Shown here in pieces: positions 1 to 8,740 of a DNA stretch of 64,000 nucleotides. The notes under the pieces are model-generated. The model was given only the letters and a program-made list of their open reading frames with translations, had not been told where the DNA came from and made no database searches. The stretch is from Anaerotignum faecicola (GTDB taxonomy: Bacteria; Bacillota; Clostridia; Lachnospirales; Anaerotignaceae). Numbering within the stretch: position 1 is the first letter of the stretch; each line of letters opens with the position of its first letter. Both the position numbers and the translations under genes were made by a program. The stretch covers positions 248,001 through 312,000 of the forward strand of contig NZ_BHVZ01000001.1 of the NCBI RefSeq assembly GCF_003865035.1, given 5' to 3'.

Positions 1-461
1 TCCAGACTTTTCCCATGATACAGCACAGAATAGTTCGAGAGATTGATTTCTAGCTCCCCGAATTTCAGAATATTTTTATCCTCCTCCTGCTTTGGCTCGT
101 ATCTGCGCAGCACCGCCTTCACTCGTGCCACAAGCTCCTTTGGCTCAAAGGGCTTTACGATATAATCATCCGCACCCAATTCCAAGCCAAGCACCTTATC
201 AAAGGTTTCGCCCTTCGCCGTCAGCATGATAATCGGTACACGGCTTGTCTTACGCACCTCTGTGCAAACCTGATAGCCGTCCATTCCGGGGAGCATCAGA
301 TCCAGCAGGATTAAATCAGGCTGAAAGTCTTCCACTGCCGCGGCAGCTTCCTTTCCATCATAAATCTCCCGCGTTTCATAGCCCTCCTTCATCATATAAA
401 GAGAAATCAGCTCCGCAATATGCTTATCGTCATCCACAACCAAAATCTTCTGTTTTTCCAT
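1..461 (-). CDS. OmpR/PhoB-family response regulator (3' end cut by window edge)
   Basis: Two-component response regulator that would act as a DNA-binding transcription factor once phosphorylated by a partner sensor kinase. The visible 153 residues hold a complete receiver domain: acidic pocket at D10-D12, phosphoacceptor D54 in the LLDLMLP motif, T81 and K103 (VKPF). They are followed by a linker and the first strands of a winged-helix domain (ILKFGELEIN from residue 131). The rest lies outside the window, so neither the DNA-binding helix nor the partner kinase can be seen. The start is ATG at 461, with AGAGGTGAAG just upstream. It lies 30 bp beyond the mutS2 stop on the same strand, so it may be co-transcribed. 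The pathway controlled cannot be told from this fragment. Confidence 0.9.
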   Translation of the reverse strand, partial: MEKQKILVVDDDKHIAELISLYMMKEGYETREIYDGKEAAAAVEDFQPDLILLDLMLPGMDGYQVCTEVRKTSRVPIIMLTAKGETFDKVLGLELGADDYIVKPFEPKELVARVKAVLRRYEPKQEEDKNILKFGELEINLSNYSVLYHGKSL

Positions 462-491
462 CTTCTTCACCTCTGTTCAGAAATCCGCCTT

Positions 492-2864
492 TTATTTTAA
501 TTCCACCACCGTAACACCGGCTTCGCCTTCGCCGAAGGTACCGGGTCTGTAGCTTTTTACATGAGAATTCATTTTCAGATAATTCTGCACCCCTGCGCGC
601 AGTGCGCCTGTGCCCTTCCCATGGATAATCACAACCTGCTTCAGTCCGGATAAATACGCATCATCAATATATTTATCAATATTGGCAATCGCCTCATCCA
701 CAAGCTGTCCACGGCAGTCAATCTCCGCCGAAATAAACTGGCTCTTGGAGAATTTTGCCTTTGTCGGCTGCTGTCTTTTCTGTTTTTCCTTCGGTCTGGG
801 GGTATCGTCAAGCATCAGCTCCGCCATCGGCACCTTCATTTTCATAATCCCCATCTGCACCATAACCTCTTTATTCTTATCGGGCGCAGTCAGCACCTCG
901 CCGTTCTGGTCAAAGGAAATCACATACACTCTGTCGCCCGGCTTCAGATTTTCGGGTGCCTTATGGTTCGGCTTTACCTTTTTCGATTTCAGGAAATCCT
1001 GCTGCATGGAGGAAAGCTTTTCATTCAGCTTTTGTCTCTGCTCCAGCGCCTTCGTGCGATTGTTTGCCTCCTTCGCCTGCTTATTCATCTCCTTGATGAT
1101 ACGGTCGGCTTCCTCCTTCGCCTGCACATAAAGCTGCTTTGCGTCCTCTCTCGCCTTGGCAAGAATTTTTTCCTTCTGCTCTCTCGTCTTTTCCTTCTGC
1201 CGCTCGACCTCTTTTTTCAGCTCCTCCGCCTCTCTGCGGTATTCCTCTGCGCGCTCCTGTTCAAATTTGACGGATTTCTTGCTGATTTCCAGATCGGTAA
1301 TCACATCCTCAAATCTTGCCTCATCCCGACTGATAAATTCCTTCGCCGCAGAAAGAATATATTCCTGCAAGCCCAGTCGCTTGGAAATCGCAAACGCATT
1401 ACTTTTTCCGGGAATCCCAATCAGCAGGCGATAGGTCGGACGGAGCGTTTCCACATCAAATTCGCAGCAGGCATTTTCCACACCCTCTGTCGTCAGCGCA
1501 AATACCTTCAATTCGCTATAATGCGTGGTCACTGCGGTACGGATTTTTCTGTCCAGAAGGGCTTGTATGATGGCAACCGCCAAGGCTGCGCCCTCCGTCG
1601 GGTCTGTCCCCGCGCCAAGCTCATCGAACAGCACCAGAGAGTCATCCGTCACCTCGTCCATAATTTTCACGATATTCGTCATGTGTGCCGAAAAGGTACT
1701 CAGACTCTGCTCAATGCTCTGCTCATCCCCGATGCTCGCGAACACATTATCAAACACCGCCAGCTGCGAATTATCAAATGCAGGAATATGCAGTCCTGCC
1801 TGCCCCATCAGCGTAAACAGCCCCAAGGTTTTCAGGGCAACCGTTTTGCCGCCGGTGTTCGGACCTGTAATCATCAGCGTAGTAAAATCCTTTCCCAAAT
1901 AAATATCCGTCGGCACAACCTTTTTCGGGTCAAGCAGAGGATGTCTGCCCTTGTGGATATTGATATAGCCTTTTGTATTAAACAGGGGCTGTGTCCCGTC
2001 CATGGCAAGGGAAAGATTTGCCTTTGCAAAAATAAAATCAAGCTGTGTCAGCAGTTCCAGATTTCCCTCAATCGCAAACGCATTTGCCGTCACCATATCC
2101 GAAAGGGCAATCAGAATCTTTTCGATTTCTTCCTTTTCCTTCGCCTGCAGCTCCTTAATTTTATTGTTCAGCTGAATCACGCTCAACGGCTCCATAAACA
2201 GCGTAGAGCCTGTGTTGGATTGATCGTGAATCATGCCGGGGAAGGAGCTTCTGTATTCCGCCTTAACGGGGACACAGTATCTGTCATTACGAATGGTAAT
2301 CACAAAATCCTGCAGCATATTGCGGTATGCCGAGGAATTGATAACCCCATTCAGATGATCCTTCACTCTTTCATTGGAGGCCTTAATCTCCCGACGGACA
2401 CTCCGCAGTCCTGCGCTGGCATCATCCGCAACCTCCGTTTCCGAAAGAATACAGCGGCTGATTTCATTTTCCAGCTTATCCAGAGGGGTAATCAAATCAA
2501 AATATTCATCCAGACGGGCATAGACCTCATCCTTGTTTTCTTTTCTGGCATAATTTTTTACCTTGCGGCAGACATACGCAAATTCCCCCACCGACATCAG
2601 CTCCGCGATGGAAAGAATCCCTGCCATAGAGGCCCGCTTTAGCTGCGGACGGATTTCCCGAAAGCCGCCGAAGGAAGGTGTCCCCTTTTTCAGTACCATG
2701 GTGGTCGCTTCCGTTGTTTCCTCCTGCCAAATGATAATATCACTCATGGCAGCAGAAGGGCGCAGTGCCGCGGCACGTTCCTTTGCCATCGGGGAAACCG
2801 CATAACCCACCAGCTTTTCTATAATTTTGTCATATTCTAACGTATGCAATGCTTTTTCGTTCAT
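492..2864 (-). CDS. mutS2: MutS2 family ATPase/endonuclease
   Basis: 790 residues, the usual MutS2 length. The N-terminal core and clamp helices lead to an ABC-type ATPase with Walker A GPNTGGKT at residues 334-341 and Walker B LVLFDELGAGTDP. A long charged coiled coil (about 510-620) and a C-terminal Smr domain (about 715-790) follow, with the IDCRG and IHGKGTGALR motifs. The MutS1 mismatch-recognition domain is absent. In Bacillus subtilis MutS2 acts on collided ribosomes and feeds RqcH-dependent quality control; in other species it suppresses recombination. RqcH is also encoded here, at 27.4 kb. The ATG is preceded by GGAG, 9 nt away, and a sigma-A-like promoter lies upstream. Confidence 0.97.
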   Translation of the reverse strand: MNEKALHTLEYDKIIEKLVGYAVSPMAKERAAALRPSAAMSDIIIWQEETTEATTMVLKKGTPSFGGFREIRPQLKRASMAGILSIAELMSVGEFAYVCRKVKNYARKENKDEVYARLDEYFDLITPLDKLENEISRCILSETEVADDASAGLRSVRREIKASNERVKDHLNGVINSSAYRNMLQDFVITIRNDRYCVPVKAEYRSSFPGMIHDQSNTGSTLFMEPLSVIQLNNKIKELQAKEKEEIEKILIALSDMVTANAFAIEGNLELLTQLDFIFAKANLSLAMDGTQPLFNTKGYINIHKGRHPLLDPKKVVPTDIYLGKDFTTLMITGPNTGGKTVALKTLGLFTLMGQAGLHIPAFDNSQLAVFDNVFASIGDEQSIEQSLSTFSAHMTNIVKIMDEVTDDSLVLFDELGAGTDPTEGAALAVAIIQALLDRKIRTAVTTHYSELKVFALTTEGVENACCEFDVETLRPTYRLLIGIPGKSNAFAISKRLGLQEYILSAAKEFISRDEARFEDVITDLEISKKSVKFEQERAEEYRREAEELKKEVERQKEKTREQKEKILAKAREDAKQLYVQAKEEADRIIKEMNKQAKEANNRTKALEQRQKLNEKLSSMQQDFLKSKKVKPNHKAPENLKPGDRVYVISFDQNGEVLTAPDKNKEVMVQMGIMKMKVPMAELMLDDTPRPKEKQKRQQPTKAKFSKSQFISAEIDCRGQLVDEAIANIDKYIDDAYLSGLKQVVIIHGKGTGALRAGVQNYLKMNSHVKSYRPGTFGEGEAGVTVVELK

Positions 2865-2928
2865 CTTTTTAACTCCATTTATATTAAATTCCTATCATAG
2901 TTCTATTCTATGACCAACTTATCATATA

Positions 2929-2957
2929 AGTATACCACAATCTATGCCCTGCTACAA
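2929..2957 (-). promoter_or_regulatory. Sigma-A-type promoter for mutS2
   Basis: Reading the minus strand, TTGTAG (2957-2952) and TATACT (2934-2929) are separated by exactly 17 nt. Transcription would start about 55 nt upstream of the mutS2 ATG. Confidence 0.6.
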
Positions 2958-2979
2958 CGTTTCAAATTCGTCGCTTCAT

Positions 2980-3008
2980 TTGCATTCCGCCTAAAAACCA
3001 CTTATAAT
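2980..3008 (+). promoter_or_regulatory. Sigma-A-type promoter for the HI0933-family flavoprotein gene
   Basis: TTGCAT (2980-2985), a 17-nt spacer and a perfect TATAAT (3003-3008) lie about 50 nt upstream of the ATG at 3060. It diverges from the mutS2 promoter. Confidence 0.65.
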
Positions 3009-3059
3009 AAACAGATATATCAATCGAAATCAATTCCCATAAAATAGAAAGGTGACACA

Positions 3060-4304
3060 ATGAAGGTTCTTATTATCGGCGGTGGTGCCTCCGGCATGAT
3101 GGCGGCGCTTTCCGCAAGAAAAGAGGGTGCAGAGGTTTGTATTCTGGAACGACAGGCGCGCGTTGGGCGCAAGCTTCTCGCAACAGGCAACGGGCGCTGT
3201 AATCTCTCCAACACAAAGCTGACAATGAAAAATTACCACGGGCAAAACGCGGTATTCGCACAGACTGCCCTGCAGGCCTTTGATACCCAAAAAACGCTTG
3301 CATTTTTCCAATCTCTCGGGCTGATTACCACCGTAGAGCCAAGCGGCAAGGTTTATCCCCTTTCCGATCAAGCAGGCAGTGTGGTAGATGTGCTGCGGCT
3401 TGCTCTGGAGGAAATGGGCGTAGGGATACGCACCTCCTTCGAGGTCACGGCACTGAAGCGCGGCAAAAAGGGCGGCTTTCAGGTGCTTTCCAAGGAGGAA
3501 ACCCTCCACGCCGATGCCGTTATCATCTGCTGTGGCGGCATGGCAGGCGGCAAGCTTGGCGGCACACAAAGCGGCTATGACCTTCTGAAAAGTCAAGGGC
3601 ATACCATTACCAAGCTGTTCCCTGCGCTGGTGCAGGTAAAAACCGATACCACCTTCGTGAAGGCACTCAAGGGCGTGCGTGCAGATGGCTCTGTCCTCGT
3701 GGAGCGAAACGGCAAAATCCTTGCGGAAAATGCAGGCGAAATCCAGTTTACGGACTTCGGCATCAGCGGCCCGACTGTTTTTGAAATCTCCCGTATCATT
3801 TCCACAGGAAAGGCACCACTGACGGTGCATTTGAATCTCCTGCGTCATCTCAGTCATGAGGAGGTGGTTTCCCTCCTGCAAAGCCGCAAAAAAGCAATGC
3901 CCCATCAGTCTATGGAAAATTTCCTGACAGGCATTTTGCATAACCGCTTGGGGCGCACCCTTCTGCGCTACGCAGGCTTTGGCTTCACCGAACCCATTTC
4001 CTCCCTCAGGCCCTCTGATATCAAGAGAATCGCGCATGCCATACAGGATTTTTCCCTTTCCGTTGTCGGCACGATGGGCTTTGATGCCGCGCAGGTAACG
4101 GCAGGCGGTATCCGCACAGAGGAATTCAACCCTCATACCATGGAAAGCCTCCTGATGCCCGGTCTTTTTGCCGCAGGCGAGGTGCTCGATATAGATGGGG
4201 ACTGCGGTGGCTATAACCTGCAATGGGCATGGGCAAGCGGGTATCTGGCAGGTAAGGCTGCTGCCCGAAAAGTCCCTGCTTCCCCAAAGAAAAATAAAAA
4301 ATAA
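3060..4304 (+). CDS. NAD(P)/FAD-dependent oxidoreductase, HI0933/BaiN-like family
   Basis: 414 residues, typical of the HI0933 (YhiN/BaiN) flavoprotein family. The FAD dinucleotide-binding motif GGGASG is at residues 7-12, with the glutamate ending strand 2 at about residue 30 (CILE). The family signature GNGRCN is at 43-48. A second conserved block near the C-terminus reads FAAGEVLDIDGDCGGYNLQWAW, in part. Some members are proposed to reduce bile-acid intermediates, but most are uncharacterised, so no substrate is assigned. AAAGGTGA sits 5 nt before the ATG. The gene is monocistronic, between its own promoter and a bidirectional terminator shared with fbp. Confidence 0.85.
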   Translation: MKVLIIGGGASGMMAALSARKEGAEVCILERQARVGRKLLATGNGRCNLSNTKLTMKNYHGQNAVFAQTALQAFDTQKTLAFFQSLGLITTVEPSGKVYPLSDQAGSVVDVLRLALEEMGVGIRTSFEVTALKRGKKGGFQVLSKEETLHADAVIICCGGMAGGKLGGTQSGYDLLKSQGHTITKLFPALVQVKTDTTFVKALKGVRADGSVLVERNGKILAENAGEIQFTDFGISGPTVFEISRIISTGKAPLTVHLNLLRHLSHEEVVSLLQSRKKAMPHQSMENFLTGILHNRLGRTLLRYAGFGFTEPISSLRPSDIKRIAHAIQDFSLSVVGTMGFDAAQVTAGGIRTEEFNPHTMESLLMPGLFAAGEVLDIDGDCGGYNLQWAWASGYLAGKAAARKVPASPKKNKK

Positions 4305-4315
4305 GCAAAAAAGCA

Positions 4316-4350
4316 GCCCTTACGAGGTTTTTCTCTCGCAAGGGCTTTTT
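4316..4350. terminator. Bidirectional intrinsic terminator
   Basis: An 11-bp stem with one mismatch (4316-4326 with 4335-4345) is followed by TTTTT on the plus strand and preceded by an A-rich run. It can therefore end both the flavoprotein gene (+) and fbp (-), which converge here. Confidence 0.75.
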
Positions 4351-4368
4351 CCTGCTCAATTTCAGCTT

Positions 4369-6345
4369 TTATTGCTGCTCCTTAATGATACCGTTCTGAT
4401 ATGCGTAAAGCAGCTTTTCCAGCTCTGCAATACTTTCCTGTAGCTTTTTCCCGATATCCGTATCCTTCACACGGATTCTGTCCTGTGTATATTGGAGCGC
4501 AACCGTAGAGGAAAGAATATCCTTTTCCTCCGCAATGGCTCTGTCCGTGGATACGAAGGGCTCATGAGATACCAGAACCATGCCATGGGAATTGTAAATC
4601 AGCGTATAGCCTGCAATCCCCGTTTCCTTCTGATATGCCTTGGAAAACCCGCCGTCGATTACGAACAATCTGCCATTTGCCTTGATGGGGCTCTCTCCCT
4701 TTACCACCTTAACGGGAACGTGTCCATTCACGATATGAGAGCTTTTCGGATCTAAGCCGAAGGCCTCCAGAACATGCTCACAGACAGATTCCTCATTTCT
4801 AAGGGTATAATAAGGATTCTTTTCTTCCTTATGCGTTGTCTTATCATCAATAAAATATCGCTCGAAGGTTGTCATTTTCTTCTTGCCGAACAGGGGAGAA
4901 TCCTCGCCGCACCACATATACCAGATGTAGTCCATACATTCTCTTTTTGCCTCGGTATGTGCCTTATTGAAATAACCCTCGCGCATAGTTCTCTCTACTG
5001 CGTCCAGATATTCCATGCCGATGTATTTTTTCCCACGGAAGGTCACTTCCTTGAGTGTCCCGTCTGCATTCATGGGAATGCCGCCATGGAACAGCAGGTT
5101 AGAGTTGAAAATGGTATACATGCTCCCCTTATGATACAGCACGCGCACATGCTGCTGCAGCTTTTCGCTGTTCACAAAGGAGGATTTCACCTTATCCATA
5201 ACCTCCTGTTCTTCTTCCGTCAGCTTATAGGGGTCTTTGGGGTCAATCGTCGGGAAATTCATATCATTCATGGGATATTCCACGCCATCTACAAGCACGG
5301 TTCCTTTTTCAAAATCAATCTTATCCAGCAGCAATCTGTTTTCCATGCGGAATTCGGGGCGGCGTTTGATAATCTGTCCCTCCATCTTCCACTGCATGAT
5401 GGAAATTGCCTTGTGCATTTTGGCAATCATGTTGAAGTCCTTATCGCTCAGCACCTCATCCCCCTTGGGCTTGAACTGCTCACAGGGGTCGCCGGCGTAT
5501 TTGTCCATCGCAAAGGTTGCCAGCGGCAGAAGGTTAATGCCATAATCCTCCTCTATCGTATCCAAATTTGCATATCTGGTCTGAATACGCAGCACATTGC
5601 AGATTAAGGCCTGACAGCCTGCCGCCGCGCCCATCCATGCGATATCGTGGTTGCCCCACTGGATATCCACAGAATGATAATGCGCCAGAATATCCATAAT
5701 TCTTGCCGCATGGGGGCCTCTGTCATAAATATCCCCGATAACATGCAGCTGGTCAATCGCAAGCCGCTGAATCAGATTGCACATCGCAACGATAAAGCGG
5801 TCTGCCTGCCCAAGGTCAATAATGGTATGTATAATTTCCGTATAATACATATCCTTATCCACGCTGGCGCTGTTTTCGTGCAGCAGCTCCTCGATGATAT
5901 AGGCAAATTCCTTCGGCAGTGCCTTTCTCACCTTAGAACGGGTATATTTCGAGGATACCACCTTGCAGATTTTCACCAGTCTGTGCAGGGTAATTTTATA
6001 CCATTCTGCCATTTCCTCCTCTGCTTCAGCCATCTTTTCCAGCTTCTGTTCCGGGTAATAAATCAGTGTTGCCAGTGATTTTTTCTCACTGCTGCGCAGG
6101 CTCTCCCCAAAGATTGCACTAATCTGGTTCTTGATAACACCGGATGCGTTTCTGAGTACATGGCTGAAGGAATCCGCCTCACCATGGATATCGGAAACAA
6201 AATGCTCCGTCCCCTTCGGCAGGTTCAGAATCGCCTTCAGGTTGATAATCTCCGTTGCTGCGCTGTTGATATTTTTATACTGATTGGACAGCAGTTTCAA
6301 ATATTTCATTTCTTCTGCGGGAAAGCTCCCACTTCCACTATACAT
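4369..6345 (-). CDS. fbp: Class III fructose-1,6-bisphosphatase
   Basis: 658 residues from the chosen start. This is the large Firmicutes-type (YydE) fructose bisphosphatase, which hydrolyses fructose-1,6-bisphosphate to fructose-6-phosphate in gluconeogenesis. It carries metallophosphoesterase motifs: SDIHGE at 51-56, [16 protein letters not shown] and later NGHVPV. It is unrelated in sequence to class I FbpA. ATG at 6345 is chosen because AGAGGTG lies 7 nt upstream. A GTG 60 nt further out (6405) is preceded by AGGA and remains possible. The gene is monocistronic. A fermenter living on amino acids would need it to make hexose phosphates. Confidence 0.93.
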   Translation of the reverse strand: MYSGSGSFPAEEMKYLKLLSNQYKNINSAATEIINLKAILNLPKGTEHFVSDIHGEADSFSHVLRNASGVIKNQISAIFGESLRSSEKKSLATLIYYPEQKLEKMAEAEEEMAEWYKITLHRLVKICKVVSSKYTRSKVRKALPKEFAYIIEELLHENSASVDKDMYYTEIIHTIIDLGQADRFIVAMCNLIQRLAIDQLHVIGDIYDRGPHAARIMDILAHYHSVDIQWGNHDIAWMGAAAGCQALICNVLRIQTRYANLDTIEEDYGINLLPLATFAMDKYAGDPCEQFKPKGDEVLSDKDFNMIAKMHKAISIMQWKMEGQIIKRRPEFRMENRLLLDKIDFEKGTVLVDGVEYPMNDMNFPTIDPKDPYKLTEEEQEVMDKVKSSFVNSEKLQQHVRVLYHKGSMYTIFNSNLLFHGGIPMNADGTLKEVTFRGKKYIGMEYLDAVERTMREGYFNKAHTEAKRECMDYIWYMWCGEDSPLFGKKKMTTFERYFIDDKTTHKEEKNPYYTLRNEESVCEHVLEAFGLDPKSSHIVNGHVPVKVVKGESPIKANGRLFVIDGGFSKAYQKETGIAGYTLIYNSHGMVLVSHEPFVSTDRAIAEEKDILSSTVALQYTQDRIRVKDTDIGKKLQESIAELEKLLYAYQNGIIKEQQ

Positions 6346-6437
6346 AACTTGCACCTCTATTCTTCGTTTCTCTGTGCTGCTCTTTGAGTATATCAAAAAA
6401 GCCACTATTTTCCTAGTTCTTTTTCACCGAAAGCAAG

Positions 6438-6475
6438 CAAAAAACGCCCGTATGTGCCGTCACACACAGGCGTTT
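6438..6475 (-). terminator. Intrinsic terminator of the 6560-7423 membrane-protein gene
   Basis: On the minus strand AAACGCC...GGCGTTT pair (6475-6469 with 6448-6442), with an extended inner GTGTGTG/CGTATGTG-like stem. A run of six T follows. It sits 85 nt beyond the stop codon because a repeat element fills the space between. Confidence 0.75.
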
Positions 6476-6553
6476 AGGTGTGTCCCAATAAGAAAACATG
6501 AAGAAATGAAATAGCTTTCAGCATTTCAGAATACAAGGCTTCTTATCCGGGCG
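6476..6553 (-). repeat. Short copy of a dispersed 3'-UTR element (copy A)
   Basis: 78 nt lying 6 nt after the stop codon of the gene at 6560-7423. It is nearly identical to the two arms of the element at 60851-61012. Its ends are imperfect inverted repeats (CCCGGATAAGAA and TTCTTATTGGG), and the centre can form a small hairpin (GAAAT...ATTTC). Relative to the upstream gene it has the same orientation as copy B. Compared with copy B it lacks the 82-nt internal module. It could be a MITE-like element or a conserved 3'-UTR structure. Confidence 0.7.
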
Positions 6554-6559
6554 CACCTT

Positions 6560-7423
6560 TTACTCTTTATTTTCTTCGTTTTCCGTGGGCTCTCCCTCTA
6601 CCGTCCCTGTAACGGATTCCGCAGGCGCATCCTCCGCCGCAGGCTCTGCCGGTATGCCGTATGTCACTGCCTCTCTGTTTAAAAACAGCAGTGCCTCCCC
6701 GACCGTTACAAACGCAGCAGAGAAATAACACAGAAACTGATACACCGCATTCCCAATTCTTTCATTCGGGAAAAAGCTGTAGCTCAGCTGGAATGCAGAA
6801 TTCCAAAGCATCGCAATCACAGCCAACAGCAGCAGATAGCCAAAGGTTCTCCACCATTTGCCCTTCACCAGCGCTTTGCTGTAGCGCATAGGCTCCATGC
6901 CCTTTTTGTCACTCAGCCCAATGGCATACACATAAAACACCCAAGCCACGCTCAGGTAAATTCCGGGCACAATAATCAAACTGGTCAGGAAAATCAGCAC
7001 ACCGTAAATAACCCCCGAAAACACAATCGTCGGCATCAGGGAAAAGGCTTCGCCCAACGCAGTGCCGAAGGAAATTTCCTGCTTTGTCACAAACTGCTTT
7101 ACCACCTTTGCAATGGCAATCGTCCCGACAGGCTGCAAAAACAGACCGACCAAAAGCGTCAGACCGGAGTGGAACAGCACCTGATAGGCCGCCTGAAAAA
7201 AGTCTGCTTCATTGGATAGGCTTACGCCCGCCTGTGCAATCTGCTGAAACACCGTATATGCGTTCAACATACGCCCGTTGATGATGCTTTCCAGAATACT
7301 GATAGGCAGGAATACAATCAAAAGCACCTTCAATATGGGTTTAATATTTGCCGCAAATACATGGAACGCCGCAGAAAGCTGCTCAATCCAGTTCCATTCG
7401 CGGTAGAAAAAATCATGGTTCAT
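6560..7423 (-). CDS. Multi-pass membrane protein of unknown function
   Basis: 287 residues. I see about five or six hydrophobic segments: about 25-45, 105-130, 140-175, 195-215 and 225-250. A short cytoplasm-like N-terminus precedes them, and an acidic Glu/Pro-rich tail of roughly 30 residues ends the protein (EPAAEDAPAESV...). The fold resembles the loosely defined group of Firmicutes 'DUF-type' integral membrane proteins similar to YciC or the membrane domain of some glycerophosphodiesterases, but I recognise no diagnostic motif. The start is ATG with AAAGGA about 13 nt upstream, so it is moderately sure. No partner genes adjoin it, and no function is assigned. Confidence 0.75.
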   Translation of the reverse strand: MNHDFFYREWNWIEQLSAAFHVFAANIKPILKVLLIVFLPISILESIINGRMLNAYTVFQQIAQAGVSLSNEADFFQAAYQVLFHSGLTLLVGLFLQPVGTIAIAKVVKQFVTKQEISFGTALGEAFSLMPTIVFSGVIYGVLIFLTSLIIVPGIYLSVAWVFYVYAIGLSDKKGMEPMRYSKALVKGKWWRTFGYLLLLAVIAMLWNSAFQLSYSFFPNERIGNAVYQFLCYFSAAFVTVGEALLFLNREAVTYGIPAEPAAEDAPAESVTGTVEGEPTENEENKE

Positions 7424-7504
7424 TTATCGTTTCATCCTTTCCGATTCCATTCTCTTACCCGAAAAGTATACCACATTCTCCGACAAAAGCCAACGCAGAC
7501 ACTC

Positions 7505-7533
7505 TTGCCAATTCTTAAGAATTCCTTTAGAAT
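7505..7533 (+). promoter_or_regulatory. Sigma-A-type promoter for the SDR gene
   Basis: TTGCCA (7505-7510), a 17-nt spacer and TAGAAT (7528-7533) lie 34 nt before the ATG at 7567. Confidence 0.5.
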
Positions 7534-7566
7534 AAGAAAAAATACGAAAAAAGGCTGTGAATTTTT

Positions 7567-8307
7567 ATGGAATTGAAAAAGAAAACCGTTCTGGTAACAG
7601 GCTCCTCCCGCGGCATCGGCAGGGCAATTGCGCTTGCCTTCGGGCGCGCCGGTTATAATGTCGCGCTGAATGCCTCCAAAAGTGCGGCGCAGCTGGAGGA
7701 AACGAAGTCCCTTCTGGAAAGTGAAGCTATTCCCGTCCTTGCCGTTCTGGCGGATGTTTCTGATTATGAAGGCTGCAAGCTGCTTTTCGCAAAAATCGAA
7801 GAAACCTTCGGTATGGTGGATGTTCTGGTCAATAACGCAGGCATTTCCCATATCGGGCTGTTTACGGATATGACCCCTGCCGAATGGAACCATGTGCTGG
7901 ATGTCAACCTTGGTTCGGTGCTGAACTGCACCCATCTTGCCGTCCCTGCCATGGTATCCGAAAAGGATGGTGTCATTCTCAATATTTCCTCCATGTGGGG
8001 CGAGGTCGGCGCATCCTGCGAGGCTGTGTATTCCGCCTCTAAGGGCGGCATCAATGCCTTCACCAAAGCGATGGCGAAGGAGCTTGGGCCCTCCCATATT
8101 CGGGTCAATGCCATCTCCTGCGGTGTCATTGATACGGAAATGAATGCCTGCTTCAGCGAGGAGGAACGGCAGGCACTGGCAGATGAAATCCCTCTTATGC
8201 GCTTCGGGCAGCCGGAGGAAGTGGCGGAATTGGCAGTCTTTCTTGCCGACCAAAAGGCATCCTTCCTGACGGGCAAAATCATCACGCTTGACGGCGGCAT
8301 GCTCTAA
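7567..8307 (+). CDS. ymfI: SDR-family reductase, likely EF-P 5-aminopentanone reductase (YmfI-like)
   Basis: 246 residues, a classical short-chain dehydrogenase with a Rossmann fold. It shows TGSSRGIG at 11-18 (NADPH binding), NNAG at 89-92 and the catalytic set S142, Y155, K159. The active-site stretch SSMWGEVGASCEAVYS resembles B. subtilis YmfI, which reduces 5-aminopentanone on Lys32 of elongation factor P. It resembles FabG less closely. FabG-type 3-oxoacyl-ACP reductase is the alternative, but no fatty-acid genes lie nearby and efp is not in the window. The ribosome binding site is weak (AAGG, 13 nt away), yet no better start exists. Confidence 0.72.
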   Translation: MELKKKTVLVTGSSRGIGRAIALAFGRAGYNVALNASKSAAQLEETKSLLESEAIPVLAVLADVSDYEGCKLLFAKIEETFGMVDVLVNNAGISHIGLFTDMTPAEWNHVLDVNLGSVLNCTHLAVPAMVSEKDGVILNISSMWGEVGASCEAVYSASKGGINAFTKAMAKELGPSHIRVNAISCGVIDTEMNACFSEEERQALADEIPLMRFGQPEEVAELAVFLADQKASFLTGKIITLDGGML

Positions 8308-8328
8308 AAATCAAAAAACAAGCATAGA

Positions 8329-8366
8329 AAAAGCAGCTGTAATCCACCTTTTCTACAGCTGCTTTT
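8329..8366. terminator. Bidirectional intrinsic terminator
   Basis: A perfect 13-bp stem (8329-8341 with 8354-8366) around the core AGCAGCTGT is flanked by A and T runs. It separates the convergent SDR gene and the PspA-like gene. Confidence 0.85.
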
Positions 8367-8380
8367 TTGTTTTCCTATTT

Positions 8381-8710
8381 TTATTTTTTCCGAGCCGCCT
8401 CATAAATTGCCGCTCTGATTGCCGTAATCTGCTGAATCTGGTCATTCAGCTTCTCATGTATTTCATGCAGCTTCATCAGCTCTGCCTTTTTCGCAACCAA
8501 AAGTGCTTCCGCATTGGGAACCGATTTGTTGTCCTCAAGCTTTTCTATCTCTGCAATCAGCTCCGCGCCCTCCCGCTTCGTTTTGGAAAGGTCATCCTCC
8601 ATGTGGTGAGATAAATGTCTTGCCATTTTCATAGGGTCTTCCGCGAATTCAATCATGCCGCAAACATTTGTGGACATAATGTTTTCGTATCTGTTTAAAA
8701 TACTTGCCAT
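8381..8710 (-). CDS. Short PspA/IM30-like coiled-coil protein
   Basis: 109 residues, highly charged and almost entirely helical (about 25-100 predicted coiled coil). The N-terminus, with a short amphipathic helix then AEDPMKMARHLSHHMEDDL, matches the start of phage-shock protein A (AEDPxKMxRxxxxxMEdxL). It ends after roughly half the length of PspA (about 220), so it is a single coiled-coil hairpin. A membrane-surface stress role would be the family guess, but it is not shown. AGGGAGGAACGAAGT precedes the ATG. The gene lies 30 bp downstream of tsaD on the same strand and probably forms the end of that operon. Confidence 0.75.
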   Translation of the reverse strand: MASILNRYENIMSTNVCGMIEFAEDPMKMARHLSHHMEDDLSKTKREGAELIAEIEKLEDNKSVPNAEALLVAKKAELMKLHEIHEKLNDQIQQITAIRAAIYEAARKK

Positions 8711-8740
8711 ACTTCGTTCCTCCCTTGCGTATACACTTTT

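Noticed and set aside
963..2642. Plus-strand open frame opposite mutS2 (559 codons)
   Set aside because: Antisense shadow, rich in Arg/His/Leu/Ile without motifs; mutS2 is certain on the minus strand.
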